A stretch of 64,000 nucleotides of DNA from an uncultured Pseudomonadales bacterium (GCA_937773555.1 CALJVT010000002.1:556501-620500), one strand, 5' to 3'; shown: positions 37,837 through 48,682, counted from the first letter of the stretch. The notes: generated by a model not told the origin, from the letters alone. Numbers and translations: made by a program.

Positions 37837-38727
37837 ATGCACACGTTCCCCACAATAGAAGACTATGTAGGCAAGACCCCGTTGGTTCGCCTGCAACGTT
37901 TGCCGGGCAATACCAGTAATATTATTCTCGCTAAGCTAGAGGGTAACAATCCTGCTGGCTCAGTAAAAGATCGCCCTGCCTTGAGTATGATCGCTGAAGC
38001 AGAAAAGCGTGGTGATATCCAGCCAGGTGATGTGCTTATCGAAGCGACTAGTGGCAACACAGGGATTGCTTTAGCCATGGTAGCCGCCATCAAAGGCTAC
38101 AAGCTAAAGTTAATCATGCCCGATAACATGAGTTCAGAACGTAAGGCCTCTATGGCTGCTTATGGTGCCGAGCTGATTACAGTGACAGCAGCCCAAGGCA
38201 TGGAGAGTGCTCGGGATTTAGCGTCAGCTATGCAGGCTAGGGGTGAAGGTAAGGTGCTGGATCAATTTGCCAATAGTGATAACCCGTTGGCCCATTATCG
38301 TACAACAGGCCCTGAGATTTGGCAGCAAACCCAAGGAAAAATTACTCATATGGTAAGTTCCATGGGGACTACTGGTACTATTATGGGATTGTCGGCCTAT
38401 TTAAAGGAACAAAACCCAGAGGTGCAAATCCATGGGTTACAGCCCACGCCAGATTCCTCCATCCCTGGTATCCGCCGCTGGCCAGAAGCTTATTTGCCAA
38501 GTATTTTTGATGCAGCAAAAGTAGACGCCATTATTGACATGGACCAGGCCGAAGCAGAAACAACAATGAAAGCCTTAGCTACTGAGGAAGGTATTTTTGC
38601 TGGAGTCTCTTCTGGCGGTTCTGTAGCTGGTGCCTTGCGTTTGTCTAAGCAGGTGGAAAACGCCATTATTGTCTGTATTATTTGTGATCGTGGTGATCGC
38701 TACTTATCCACTGGAGTATTTGTTTAA
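37837..38727 (+). CDS. cysM: CysM, cysteine synthase B
   Basis: A 296-residue PLP enzyme making cysteine from O-acetylserine and sulfide or thiosulfate. The PLP lysine is in NNPAGSVKDRPALSM, the phosphate-binding loop is EATSGNTGIALA, and the C-terminal GVSSGGSVAGAL holds the ring-nitrogen partner. The truncated C terminus and PDNMSSERKASMAAYGAEL fit CysM rather than CysK. The order cysM-rlmD-relA-mazG is kept in pseudomonads. Confidence 0.93.
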   Translation: MHTFPTIEDYVGKTPLVRLQRLPGNTSNIILAKLEGNNPAGSVKDRPALSMIAEAEKRGDIQPGDVLIEATSGNTGIALAMVAAIKGYKLKLIMPDNMSSERKASMAAYGAELITVTAAQGMESARDLASAMQARGEGKVLDQFANSDNPLAHYRTTGPEIWQQTQGKITHMVSSMGTTGTIMGLSAYLKEQNPEVQIHGLQPTPDSSIPGIRRWPEAYLPSIFDAAKVDAIIDMDQAEAETTMKALATEEGIFAGVSSGGSVAGALRLSKQVENAIIVCIICDRGDRYLSTGVFV

Positions 38728-38729
38728 TT

Positions 38730-40157
38730 ATGGCCCGTTTATCGCCCTTACAGCGCAAACTCAAACTTAAAAACCCTTCGGCTTCAGCTAAACAAAAGCG
38801 CTCTCAAGCCCACGTAGATGTCGAAGTTGTTACCTTGCCCGTTGGCAAGCATATCAACCTAGATCTTGATAGCCTAAGTCATGATGGCCGTGGCGTGGGT
38901 AGGTGGCAAGGCAAGACAATTTTCGTTGAAGGCGGGTTACAGGGTGAAACTGTTAAAGCAGAAGTGCTTAGTGACCACAAAACCCACGCTGAAGCCCGGT
39001 TGCTGGAGATCCAACAAGTCAGCGAATATCGCGTTGAACCTTTCTGCCCGGTGTATGACACCTGCGGTGGTTGCCAGTTGCAGCACCTAGAATCAGCGGC
39101 TCAGGTTAGTTTCAAGCAACTAGCCATTGGTGAGCAACTGCGTCGTTTGGCAGATATTGAACCTCAACAATGGGTGCCCCCTATCATTGGTGAGAACTTG
39201 GGCTACCGCCGCCGAGCGCAACTGGCAACCCGTTATTTTGCTGACAGCAAAACCTTATTACTGGGCTTTCGCCAAAGTGGCCATAAACACATTGTACCTA
39301 TTAGCCAATGCCCGGTGTTGGAACCCGCTTTGTCTAACTTGTTGGGGCCCCTGCATGACATATTAGTAGCAATGGAACACACTCAATGGGTAACCCATGT
39401 GGAGTTACTGCAAGTTAATTCGGGGGTCTGCATTAGTTTAAAAATGTCCGCCACCCCAACTCCAGAAGATCATCAGCTGTTAGCCAGTTTTGGTGCCCAA
39501 TATGCGCTTAGTATTGTGTGTCAACAAACTGATCATGATGATCTGTGGTTAAGCGGCAGTGCCCAAGAGCTTAGTTATAGCGTGTCAGTGACAGGAATAG
39601 ACAAACCTATAGAGCTAGATTTTTCAGTGCAAGATTTTGTTCAGGTAAACGCTAAGGTTAACCAAGGCATGGTTGCTCAAGCTCTAGAATGGCTCCAACC
39701 TCAGGCTGGAGATCAAGTATTAGATTTGTTCAGTGGTGTAGGTAACTTTGCCCTACCGATTGCGAGCATGGCTGATCAACATGTTACAGTATTGGCCCTG
39801 GAAGGTGACTACGCCATGGTAAAGCAAGGCCGTAAAAACGCCCGGCGAAATGGTTTGGCTCTAGTCGATTTTGAACATGCAGATTTGTTTGATGCAAGTG
39901 CCCGCAAGCTTTGGCAAAGAAAGTCCTTTAATAAGGCACTTTTAGATCCTCCCCGTGCAGGAGCTAAAGGTATTGCCCAATTACTTAAAGGTCAGTCATT
40001 GGAGCGAGTGGTTTATGTGTCTTGCAACCCTGCGTCTATGGCGCGAGATTTAAAAGAATTTCAGACCCTGGGTCTCACCGTTGCTAAAGTAGGTTGCATT
40101 GATATGTTTCCCCATACACCCCACTTAGAAGTGATGGCTTTGCTTGTTCCCAAATAA
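38730..40157 (+). CDS. rlmD: RlmD, 23S rRNA m5U1939 methyltransferase
   Basis: A 475-residue RNA methyltransferase of the RlmD/TrmA family. A basic N-terminal tail precedes the TRAM domain (about 40-90, LDSLSHDGRGVGRWQGKTIFVEG). The 4Fe-4S ligands are in FCPVYDTCGGCQLQHL plus a later QCPVL. The SAM site is QVLDLFSGVGNFALP, motif IV is ALLDPPRAGA, and the catalytic Cys is in VYVSCNPASMARDL. It starts 2 nt after cysM. Confidence 0.95.
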   Translation: MARLSPLQRKLKLKNPSASAKQKRSQAHVDVEVVTLPVGKHINLDLDSLSHDGRGVGRWQGKTIFVEGGLQGETVKAEVLSDHKTHAEARLLEIQQVSEYRVEPFCPVYDTCGGCQLQHLESAAQVSFKQLAIGEQLRRLADIEPQQWVPPIIGENLGYRRRAQLATRYFADSKTLLLGFRQSGHKHIVPISQCPVLEPALSNLLGPLHDILVAMEHTQWVTHVELLQVNSGVCISLKMSATPTPEDHQLLASFGAQYALSIVCQQTDHDDLWLSGSAQELSYSVSVTGIDKPIELDFSVQDFVQVNAKVNQGMVAQALEWLQPQAGDQVLDLFSGVGNFALPIASMADQHVTVLALEGDYAMVKQGRKNARRNGLALVDFEHADLFDASARKLWQRKSFNKALLDPPRAGAKGIAQLLKGQSLERVVYVSCNPASMARDLKEFQTLGLTVAKVGCIDMFPHTPHLEVMALLVPK

Positions 40158-40230
40158 CCCCCAGGCAACCAAAAATACATTAGGATAACCGGCATGCCAT
40201 GTTGGCGTGCCATTTAAACGAGATTTAACC

Positions 40231-42486
40231 ATGGTACAGGTACGCGCTTTACACCCCACCCATGCGGATGGCAATGTTGATATCCAGGCCTGGATGGCGG
40301 GATTGCAAAATGAAGTAGAGTTGCCAGATACCAGCCGCCTACAAAAGGCCTGTGAACTGGCACAAGAAGTACGAGATCACGCCAGTAAAAGTGAAGATGT
40401 TTGGGCCACAGCAGAAGTAGACTGTTTCCGGACGGGCCTCGAAATGGCTGAAATCCTCACTACTTTAAAAGTTAATGAAGAAACCTTGGTGGCAGCCGTA
40501 TTGTACCGTGCTGTGCGTGAGGACAAACTAACTCTTAAGTATGTGAAGGAAACGTTTGGTCCCATCGTTGCTCAGCTGATTGACGGCGTGCTACAAATGG
40601 CCGTGATAAGCAACTTGCAAAGCCCAACTCGAGATAGTATTTTGGGCCAATCAGATGGTCAGTTAACCAATGTTCGAAAGATGCTGGTTTCCCTGGTAGA
40701 TGATGTGCGAGTTGCGCTCATTAAATTGGCGGAGCGTACCTGCGCTATTCGAGCAGTAAAAAATGTTGACCGTAAAAAGCGTTATTTAGTCTCCCGTGAG
40801 GTTTTTGATGTTTATGCACCCTTGGCACACCGCCTAGGTATTGGTGCTGTTAAGTGGGAACTAGAAGACCTCTCCTTTCGTTACCTTCAGCCCAACGCTT
40901 ACAAAGAAATTGCGTCTTTTTTGGATGAGCGACGGATTGATAGGCAAGACTATATTGAGCGTGTGTTAGCTGACCTAACAGAGCAGCTCATGGGTGCAGG
41001 TATCCAGCCTGATGTTATGGGCAGAGCTAAGCATATTTATAGTATTTGGCGCAAAATGCAGCGCAAGAACATTGAGTTCTCTCAAGTATACGATGTGCGT
41101 GCCGTGCGTATCCTGGTACCAGAATTGACAGATTGTTATACCGCCCTGGGCATTGTTCATGGCTTGTGGCGCAATATCCCCCAAGAATTCGATGATTATA
41201 TTGCTACGCCTAAAGAAAATGGCTATCGCTCCTTGCATACGGCCGTCATTGGCCCGGAGGGAAAGGTGGTGGAAATTCAGATTCGCACCTTTGCTATGCA
41301 CGACGAAGCCGAACTTGGTGTGTGCGCCCATTGGCTTTATAAAGGCACTGATGTTAACAGCGCGGGGAACTCATATGATGACAAACTCGCATGGTTGCGT
41401 CAGGTGTTGGAGTGGCACGATGAAGTGGGCGATGGCGCCGAGTTTGTTAACCAAGTTAAAGGTGATGTTGCACAGGATCGCATTTATGTATTCACCCCTG
41501 ACGGGCACGTAGTAGACCTACCTTACGGCGCCACTCCCATCGATTTTGCTTACCGGGTGCATACAGAAGTAGGTAATACCTGTCGTGGGGCAAAAATACA
41601 TGGCCGTATAGTCCCTCTTACTTATGGCCTTCAAACTGGAGATCAAGTCTCTATAATGACGTCCAAAGGCGGTGCGCCAAGTCGAGATTGGATGAATCCA
41701 AACTTAGGCTATGTTAATGCTGGGCGCACACGGGCGAAAATAGGTCATTATTTTAAGCAGTTAGATAAAGACAAAAACGCAACAGCTGGGCGTCAATTGG
41801 TTGAGCGTGAACTGCGGCGTATGGCTATTTCAGGGGTGGATTACAATCACATAGCCACTGCCATAAACTTTAAACATGTGGATGACATGTATGCTGCGTT
41901 AGGTGCTGGCGACCTTCGGTTAACACAGGTTATTAACGCTGCACAGCTGCAAGTAGAGCCAAACCCTAAGTCTAAAAAGCAGCTAGACCTAAGCTTGTTA
42001 AATGGCAAAACTAAGGCCACCTCTGCAACTGGTAATGATGTTCAAATTGCTGGAGTAGGAAACCTGCTTACCACTATGGCCAACTGTTGTAAGCCTGTGC
42101 CTGGTGATCCTATTACCGGCTTCATCACCCTCACGCGCGGTGTTTCGGTGCATCAACAAGACTGCGCTAATATCATGAATATGGCAGAACGTGATCGACA
42201 GCGTATTATCGAAGTCAATTGGTCTGGTACTAGTGAGCACACTTACCCCGTAGATATCTTTATTGAAGCGGTGGATCGATCTGGGTTGTTAAGTGAAGTG
42301 ATTATGGTTTTGGGTAATGAAAGCGTTAACTTGGGAAGTATCAGCACCAATGTCGATAAAAAGACGCATTCTGCTACTATTTCTATGACAATCGATATTC
42401 CTCGACTAGATCTACTTGGTCGGATCTTAGATAAAATAAGCCAGCTTCCTAATGTGTTAGATGTAAGGCGACAAAAAAATGGTTAA
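40231..42486 (+). CDS. relA: RelA, (p)ppGpp synthetase I
   Basis: The ribosome-bound alarmone synthetase of the stringent response. The N-terminal HD domain is degenerate (AAVLYRAVREDKLTLKYVK; no HD pair), as in other RelA proteins, so hydrolase activity is not expected. The synthetase domain has VYDVRAVRILVPE, FDDYIATPKENGYRSLHTAV and EIQIRTFAMHDEAELGVCAH. TGS (RIYVFTPDGHVVDLPYGATP), a conserved Cys-containing region (MANCCKPVPGD) and an ACT domain follow. The ATG at 40231 gives MVQVRALH, like E. coli RelA; the GTG at 40207 would add eight residues. Its last 8 nt overlap mazG. Confidence 0.96.
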   Translation: MVQVRALHPTHADGNVDIQAWMAGLQNEVELPDTSRLQKACELAQEVRDHASKSEDVWATAEVDCFRTGLEMAEILTTLKVNEETLVAAVLYRAVREDKLTLKYVKETFGPIVAQLIDGVLQMAVISNLQSPTRDSILGQSDGQLTNVRKMLVSLVDDVRVALIKLAERTCAIRAVKNVDRKKRYLVSREVFDVYAPLAHRLGIGAVKWELEDLSFRYLQPNAYKEIASFLDERRIDRQDYIERVLADLTEQLMGAGIQPDVMGRAKHIYSIWRKMQRKNIEFSQVYDVRAVRILVPELTDCYTALGIVHGLWRNIPQEFDDYIATPKENGYRSLHTAVIGPEGKVVEIQIRTFAMHDEAELGVCAHWLYKGTDVNSAGNSYDDKLAWLRQVLEWHDEVGDGAEFVNQVKGDVAQDRIYVFTPDGHVVDLPYGATPIDFAYRVHTEVGNTCRGAKIHGRIVPLTYGLQTGDQVSIMTSKGGAPSRDWMNPNLGYVNAGRTRAKIGHYFKQLDKDKNATAGRQLVERELRRMAISGVDYNHIATAINFKHVDDMYAALGAGDLRLTQVINAAQLQVEPNPKSKKQLDLSLLNGKTKATSATGNDVQIAGVGNLLTTMANCCKPVPGDPITGFITLTRGVSVHQQDCANIMNMAERDRQRIIEVNWSGTSEHTYPVDIFIEAVDRSGLLSEVIMVLGNESVNLGSISTNVDKKTHSATISMTIDIPRLDLLGRILDKISQLPNVLDVRRQKNG

Positions 42487-43306
42487 ACATATAGGCAGTA
42501 CCAGTGATGCCATGCAAAACTTGTTAGATATTATGGCTCAATTGCGCGACCCCGATGGCGGCTGTCCGTGGGACCTAAAGCAAGACTTTCGTAGCATTTT
42601 GCCTCATACGTTAGAAGAAGCCTATGAAGTAGCAGACGCAATAGAATCTGATGATCGGATTCAGTTGCGAGATGAGCTGGGAGATTTGTTATTTCAGATC
42701 GTATTTTACTGTCAGCTAGCCCGTGAAGAGGGTAGTTTTGAATTTGCAGATGTTGCTCAAACTATGGCGGATAAACTCATTCGCCGCCATCCCCATGTTT
42801 TTGGCCCTCAAGCCAATGATGCGCAGCAAGGCTCTTTGGCAATGGATGCAGAGCAAGTACTGGAACGATGGGAGAGCATTAAGCAAGACGAACGTGATGC
42901 AAAGCAGCAGTACTCTGTACTGGATGATGTGCCTACTGCATTACCAGCTATGCAACGCAGTGCAAAGTTGCAGAAGCGCGCGGCTAATGTAGGGTTTGAT
43001 TGGCCTGATATAACCCCAGTGCTTGCGAGCATGGCAGAAGAGCTAGAAGAAGTTCAGCAGGCTTTTGCCAGTGGTGATAAAGACCACACCCTAGAAGAAC
43101 TTGGTGATTTAATGTTTGCCTGTGTGAATATGGCAAGGCATCTAAAACAAGACCCAGAACAAGTTATGCGCGCGGCTAACGCTAAGTTTGAGAGACGTTT
43201 TCGTTTCTTGGAAGCAAAGTTATTAGATGCTGGAGAGCAATTAGAAAACGTCAGCTTAGAGCGCATGGACGCAGGCTGGGATGAAGCTAAGGCTCACGGT
43301 TTATAG
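42479..43306 (+). CDS. mazG: MazG, nucleoside triphosphate pyrophosphohydrolase
   Basis: A 275-residue all-alpha NTP pyrophosphatase with two tandem MazG domains. The first has CPWDLKQDFRSILPHTLEEAYEVADAI and DELGDLLFQIVFY; the second has ELEEVQQAF and LEELGDLMFACVNMARH. It hydrolyses NTPs and is known to lower (p)ppGpp in E. coli, which fits its coupling to relA (the ATG lies inside the last codons of relA). Confidence 0.95.
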   Translation: MVKHIGSTSDAMQNLLDIMAQLRDPDGGCPWDLKQDFRSILPHTLEEAYEVADAIESDDRIQLRDELGDLLFQIVFYCQLAREEGSFEFADVAQTMADKLIRRHPHVFGPQANDAQQGSLAMDAEQVLERWESIKQDERDAKQQYSVLDDVPTALPAMQRSAKLQKRAANVGFDWPDITPVLASMAEELEEVQQAFASGDKDHTLEELGDLMFACVNMARHLKQDPEQVMRAANAKFERRFRFLEAKLLDAGEQLENVSLERMDAGWDEAKAHGL

Positions 43307-44213
<907 letters not shown>

Positions 44214-44221
44214 CCTTACCG

Positions 44222-44923
44222 ATGACTCGAATATTGGCTCTAGACACTTCTGGCACATCTTGTAGCGTCGCACTATGGAGCGATACAGGCCTTTTGATAG
44301 GTAAAGAGGAGCTTACAGAGCGGCAGCATACTCAGCGGTTGTTGCCTATGGTGGAAGAATTATTGTTAGAGGCTGATGTGAAAATGTCTAGTCTTGATGC
44401 AATTGCCTACGGCCGTGGCCCAGGGTCGTTTACGGGTATCCGCATTGCCGCAGGGGTGGCCCAAGGTTTGGCCTTTGGTATCGACTGCAAAGTGATCCCC
44501 ATATCTACCTTAGCAGCCCTTGCTTTGCGCTGTCATCAGCGTTCCAATGTGGATAACGTAGCCTATGCTTGTAGTTTAGATGCACGCATGGCAGAGGTAT
44601 ATTGGGGTGAATACATTATTGACGAAACCCACCCCGAAATCGCTCTACCCCAGGTTGCCGAAAGAGTGTGCTTGCCCGGGCAAGTTAAGGTGATGAATTC
44701 AGTTTATGCTGCCTGTGGCAGTGGCATGGCAGTGGACAATATGCCTGAAGCAATTCTAACCTCTGCTCAATCGGTCTGCTCAGAGCTAGAGCCAAGAGCA
44801 TTAGAGATGGCCCGCTTAGCAGCGGTAGATTTTGCTCTAGGGCGCCAGTGTGCGCCTGAGGATGCATTGCCAGTATACTTACGTGATGAAGTGACATGGC
44901 AAAAATTGCCGCGCTATCAATAG
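44222..44923 (+). CDS. tsaB: TsaB, tRNA t6A-modification subunit
   Basis: A 233-residue ASKHA-fold protein that dimerises with TsaD in the threonylcarbamoyl-adenosine (t6A37) complex. It opens ILALDTSGTSCSVALWSDTG and contains YGRGPGSFTGIRIAAGVAQGLAFG, the diagnostic TsaB motif. It lacks the TsaD metal-binding histidines, as expected. It starts 8 nt after adk. Confidence 0.94.
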   Translation: MTRILALDTSGTSCSVALWSDTGLLIGKEELTERQHTQRLLPMVEELLLEADVKMSSLDAIAYGRGPGSFTGIRIAAGVAQGLAFGIDCKVIPISTLAALALRCHQRSNVDNVAYACSLDARMAEVYWGEYIIDETHPEIALPQVAERVCLPGQVKVMNSVYAACGSGMAVDNMPEAILTSAQSVCSELEPRALEMARLAAVDFALGRQCAPEDALPVYLRDEVTWQKLPRYQ

Positions 44924-44949
44924 CCTGCGTTGCTGACTGAGGATTACCT

Positions 44950-45759
44950 ATGGATTGGCTTCAAGCAATTATTATTGCATTAATTCAGGGTGTGACTGAA
45001 TTTTTACCGATTTCCAGTTCTGCTCATTTATTGTTTCCAAGTTTATTATTAGGTTGGCCTGATCAGGGCTTAACGTTCGATGTGGCCGTTCATCTAGGGA
45101 GCTTATTAGCAGTGGTCATTTACCTGCGCAGCGATTTGAACGCTATGGTTTTAGGCTTGTGGCAGTGGCATCAGGAAAAACGGTTGAATCAGCAGGCTAC
45201 CCTAGCATTAATGCTGATCGTGGCAACCCTACCTGCAGTATTTTTTGGACTGGTGCTTAAGGGCTGGATACAAGTGAATGCCCGAGAAATTTGGGTAGTG
45301 GCGGTAACGACTCTAGTGTTTGGTTTGCTACTGGGTTGGGCAGACTGGCGCAGCCGCAGGCAGTATCAAATGGCCACTATGAGTTGGCGCCACACCCTGT
45401 GCATTGGCTTAGCCCAAGCTTTAGCATTGTTGCCAGGTACATCTCGCTCAGGCATCACAATGACGGCGGCACTGATGCTCGGTTACACTCGCGAAGCTGC
45501 TGCACGGTTTTCATTTCTGATGTCTATTCCGGTCATCATAGCGGCATCTAGCTTAATGGCCCTTGAATTGGCAACCACCAAAGTTGCCATTGTTTGGGCC
45601 CCTATGCTGATTGCCTTTGTAGTATCCTTTGCGAGTGCTTGGTTGTGTATTGTATTGTTTATGCAAGTCATCAGTCGTATGGGCATGTGGCCATTTGTTG
45701 TCTATCGCATTGTCCTAGGAGCAGGCTTATGTTGGCTAATACTACCGATACTCAATTAG
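44950..45759 (+). CDS. uppP: UppP, undecaprenyl-diphosphate phosphatase
   Basis: A 269-residue integral membrane phosphatase (BacA type) that recycles the undecaprenyl carrier for peptidoglycan and LPS. Catalytic region 1 is [15 protein letters not shown] and region 2 is [15 protein letters not shown], within about eight helices. The end overlaps the rsmJ start by 31 nt in another frame. Confidence 0.95.
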   Translation: MDWLQAIIIALIQGVTEFLPISSSAHLLFPSLLLGWPDQGLTFDVAVHLGSLLAVVIYLRSDLNAMVLGLWQWHQEKRLNQQATLALMLIVATLPAVFFGLVLKGWIQVNAREIWVVAVTTLVFGLLLGWADWRSRRQYQMATMSWRHTLCIGLAQALALLPGTSRSGITMTAALMLGYTREAAARFSFLMSIPVIIAASSLMALELATTKVAIVWAPMLIAFVVSFASAWLCIVLFMQVISRMGMWPFVVYRIVLGAGLCWLILPILN

Positions 45760-46511
45760 CTGTTGCAGCAGCTGGATTTCAGTTTTTAGAGGCTGCATTG
45801 GCCATAGAAGTGGGTGTGCCCGTAATCAAAAAAACCAACAAAACTTACGACTTTTTATTGCGGTTTACGTCTCAAGGCTTAGGTTTAGAGCCCGCAGATG
45901 GTCGTAGTGGCGCAGTGTGGGTTAATTTTGCAGCAGGTAAAGCGCGTCACCGAAGAGTATTTGGTGGCGGCAAAGGGCAGCAGCTCGCCAAGGCTGTGGG
46001 CATTCAGAGTGGAGTGCGCCCCAGCATACTGGATTTAACAGCAGGTTTAGGTGGCGATGCCTTCGTACTAGCCAGCCTAGGCTGCCCAGTGTCTATGGTT
46101 GAGCGCCATCCTGCAGTGCGGGCGTTGCTGGCCGATGGTTTAGCTAGGGGTGCGTTGGATATTGACGTGGGAGACATTGTTGCAAGCATGGGCCTAAAAA
46201 AGGGAGATGCCTTGTCTGTGATGGCCACCTGGCAGAGTGAAGCACCCCAGGTCATCTATTTAGACCCTATGTTCCCTCACACGGGCAAGTCGGCTCAAGT
46301 AAAAAAAGAAATGGCGCTGTTCCGACACTTAGTAGGCAGTGATGAAGACGCCGATGGCCTATTGGCCCCAGCGCTGGCTTTGGCCACTCATAGAGTCGTG
46401 GTTAAAAGGCCTCGAATTGCTCCAGACCTTGCCCAGCACAAACCTATGTACCGGCTTGAGGGTAAGTCTAGCCGTTTCGACGTTTACGTTAATAAAAGCT
46501 TTTCTACCTAG
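45729..46511 (+). CDS. rsmJ: RsmJ, 16S rRNA m2G1516 methyltransferase
   Basis: A SAM-dependent methyltransferase of the RsmJ/YhiQ family. Motifs: [37 protein letters not shown] (SAM site), [12 protein letters not shown] and [21 protein letters not shown] (motif IV). The ATG at 45729 gives 260 residues, the usual length; the frame extends upstream inside uppP to 45594 but that part is only read-through of another gene. It converges on slyX with 4 nt between. Confidence 0.92.
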   Translation: MLANTTDTQLAVAAAGFQFLEAALAIEVGVPVIKKTNKTYDFLLRFTSQGLGLEPADGRSGAVWVNFAAGKARHRRVFGGGKGQQLAKAVGIQSGVRPSILDLTAGLGGDAFVLASLGCPVSMVERHPAVRALLADGLARGALDIDVGDIVASMGLKKGDALSVMATWQSEAPQVIYLDPMFPHTGKSAQVKKEMALFRHLVGSDEDADGLLAPALALATHRVVVKRPRIAPDLAQHKPMYRLEGKSSRFDVYVNKSFST

Positions 46512-46515
46512 TACC

Positions 46516-46734
46516 TTAATAATGTGGTGGTGGTTCATTTGCATCAGCGCCACCTTGCCCTGCATCTGCTGCTTGCTGCAAATTTGCCATTTGTTGCGCT
46601 AATAACTCCAAAGCGCGATCTATCCTGGTAAGGTCTTTTTGCTGCTTGCTGACTACTTCATTGAGAGTGTCTATTGTCTGCTCTTGAAAAGCGATTTGTT
46701 GCTGTAATTCGACGATTTCGGAGGCATTATTCAT
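46516..46734 (-). CDS. slyX: SlyX family coiled-coil protein
   Basis: A 72-residue small acidic protein that is nearly all coiled coil (EIVELQQQIAFQEQTIDTLN, then VVSKQQKDLTRIDRALELL) and ends in PPPHY, the tail characteristic of SlyX. Function is unknown in any organism. The ATG at 46734 (MNNASEIVEL) is chosen; an ATG seven codons upstream adds MQLLENI without family support. Confidence 0.88.
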   Translation of the reverse strand: MNNASEIVELQQQIAFQEQTIDTLNEVVSKQQKDLTRIDRALELLAQQMANLQQAADAGQGGADANEPPPHY

Positions 46735-46916
46735 GATATTCTCAAGAAGTTGCAAAAAAATAGGGTTTTATAAATCAAGTGTTTGATTGGGCGCAGGTTT
46801 TTCTATAACCTTGGCAGATTGTACCGACTTTATGCTGGCTAGGATACGCACATGGGCAAAGGTAGGGGTGCAATATTTTTTACCTAAAACAATAAAATTT
46901 GAGATATCGAGTTATT

Positions 46917-47357
46917 ATGAGACGCACACTATTTACTTACAGCTTCATCATTAGTTTAATTGCCGCTTTGGCATTCCCCTTTATTCTAGACGAAATCCTT
47001 CACGGTTCAAGTATCGTTGATACACAGTTTGAGCTGGTGGCTGGTGTGGCTTTTGCCATGTTCTGGGTTGCTACGTTAGCTACAGGTGTTAAGTTCATCG
47101 CAACAGTTGTAGAAGACGACGCCCAATGGGACGAAATGGATGACGACCCAAATCGCGAATCTGGCACTGTGAAATGGTTTAACGTTACCAAAGGGTTTGG
47201 TTTTGTCACACGTGACCAAGGCGATGACGTATTTGTTCATTTTCGTTCTATCCGTGGCAAAGGCCATCGGTCGTTACTAGAAGGGCAGCGAGTGCGCTTT
47301 AGTGTGACTGAAAGTGATAAAGGCATTCAAGCTGAAGATGTCTCCATCGTAGGTTAG
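46917..47357 (+). CDS. Membrane-anchored cold-shock-domain protein
   Basis: A 146-residue protein with an unusual layout: two transmembrane helices (about 7-24 and 40-62), an acidic linker (66-79, [13 protein letters not shown]) and a C-terminal cold-shock domain (81-146). The domain keeps [15 protein letters not shown] with RNP1 and DVFVHF as RNP2, so nucleic-acid binding is expected on the cytoplasmic side. The ATG at 46917 is preferred over 46899 because the added MRYRVI is not needed. It has no clear operon partner; a 10-bp hairpin follows the stop. The function of the membrane anchor is unknown to me. Confidence 0.82.
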   Translation: MRRTLFTYSFIISLIAALAFPFILDEILHGSSIVDTQFELVAGVAFAMFWVATLATGVKFIATVVEDDAQWDEMDDDPNRESGTVKWFNVTKGFGFVTRDQGDDVFVHFRSIRGKGHRSLLEGQRVRFSVTESDKGIQAEDVSIVG

Positions 47358-47365
47358 TTGTAAAT

Positions 47366-47388
47366 GGCTTGGCGATTTTCGCCAAGCC
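47366..47388. terminator. Hairpin after the cold-shock-domain gene
   Basis: GGCTTGGCGA (47366-47375) and TCGCCAAGCC (47379-47388) form a perfect 10-bp stem with a TTT loop, starting 9 nt after the stop. No T-tract follows, so it may block 3' exonucleases or need Rho instead of acting as an intrinsic terminator. Confidence 0.6.
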
Positions 47389-47499
47389 AAGCCTAATCTA
47401 GGCTCTAAGTGCAAAGTGTAGAGTCATAGGAAGAGATCGAAAGAACCACATTGCCTGCCAATAGAACGAGTGTGGGCGAGTTTAATAGGGGCTTTTTCG

Positions 47500-48261
47500 A
47501 TGGACAATGCACAGAAACTGCCTTACTCAACAGGCTCAGGATTAGGCCAATCTGCAAAAATTGGCCTAATTGTGTTACAAACAGACCAGACCATAGAAGA
47601 TGAGTTTCGGCAGATGTTAGCCATCGATGGTGTCGCCTGCTATCACTCCCGTATTGCAAATGCCATGCAGGTCACCCCCCAAACCTTAGCAAAGATGCAA
47701 GCAGATCTGCCCATTGCAGCCAGCCTATTACCTAAAGCTTTTATATTTGATGCTATTGGCTATGGCTGTACGTCAGGCGCCACTATTATTGGCGAAGACC
47801 GGGTGGCACAAATGATTTTGGCACAGCATCCCAGTGCAAAAGTAAGTAATCCTCTGAGTGCATGCAGGGCTGCGTGCGCGGCTTTAAAACTGAACCGCAT
47901 CGCCTTGCTAACCCCTTATACGCCTCAAGTCACTCAAGCCTTAAGTGATGTGCTTAGTAATGGTGGTATAGAGATCTCTCATACAGGTTATTTTGATATA
48001 GAAGATGACTTTGACGTAGGCAGAGTAGATTCAGCCAGCTTATTTAATGCCATTATCAAGCTTGGGTCTCATGAAAGCTGTGAGGGTGTATTTGTTTCAT
48101 GTACCAGTTTAAGGGTGGCACACCTCATCCTTAAGGCAGAGCAACGCCTTGGGAAGCCGGTTATTTCTAGTAACCAAGCCCTGGCATGGCATTTGCTTCG
48201 GCTATCTGGAGTAACCAAAGAGCTACCTCACTTTGGTTGCCTGTTCACCCAAAGCTTTTAA
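47500..48261 (+). CDS. Asp/Glu racemase-superfamily protein (maleate-isomerase/AMDase type)
   Basis: A 253-residue cytoplasmic protein with the two-cysteine active site of the aspartate/glutamate racemase superfamily: Cys90 in AIGYGCTSGATIIGE and Cys201 in GVFVSCTSLRVA. The wording of both motifs is closest to the maleate cis-trans isomerase, arylmalonate decarboxylase and EutA branch rather than to glutamate racemase MurI. The ATG at 47500 starts MDNAQKLPYS; an upstream in-frame ATG at 47470 is possible but less likely. No metabolic genes lie beside it to suggest a substrate. Confidence 0.75.
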   Translation: MDNAQKLPYSTGSGLGQSAKIGLIVLQTDQTIEDEFRQMLAIDGVACYHSRIANAMQVTPQTLAKMQADLPIAASLLPKAFIFDAIGYGCTSGATIIGEDRVAQMILAQHPSAKVSNPLSACRAACAALKLNRIALLTPYTPQVTQALSDVLSNGGIEISHTGYFDIEDDFDVGRVDSASLFNAIIKLGSHESCEGVFVSCTSLRVAHLILKAEQRLGKPVISSNQALAWHLLRLSGVTKELPHFGCLFTQSF

Positions 48262-48463
48262 TATTCTAAGCATGGCCTTATGCCTGCTGCATAGACATCC
48301 TAAGATGCCCATACTATGACGCTAGCTTCGATTATGCAGATAAAGATGGCTTGTACTTTACAACAGCAAGAAACAATCCCACCCCCGGCCTAGTTAATCG
48401 CAGCACCACAGCCTTACTTGAGTTCACCTTGAGTCGGGCTACTATCTTGCTCTTAAATTGAGT

Positions 48464-48682
48464 TTATTTTAATTTTATATTTGTCCACAAACGCTCATGG
48501 TAATAATAGATTGCAAATTTCACAAAAAACTCAATAGAGCCTATTGTAACGGCCGACCCTATATTTCCGGTAATAAAATATGCTATGACTGTGGTAGTGC
48601 AAGTAGCCGTAATTCTCCAGCTAGTTGCTTTTAATAAGCTACGTCTTTTACTTTCCAATGTGTAACACCTAATTAGTTGCAT
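48464..48682 (-). CDS. DUF2061 small membrane protein
   Basis: A 72-residue protein with the DUF2061 pattern: RRSLLKATSWRITATCTTTV, YFITGNIGSAVTIGSIEF, and a final YYYHERLWTNI, forming two short membrane helices. The ATG at 48682 has an AAGG almost touching it; a TTG eight codons in (48658) has AGGTG at better distance and would start MESKRRSLL, closer to family members. Function is unknown. It sits just outside the left repeat of the tRNA-Leu element. Confidence 0.7.
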   Translation of the reverse strand: MQLIRCYTLESKRRSLLKATSWRITATCTTTVIAYFITGNIGSAVTIGSIEFFVKFAIYYYHERLWTNIKLK

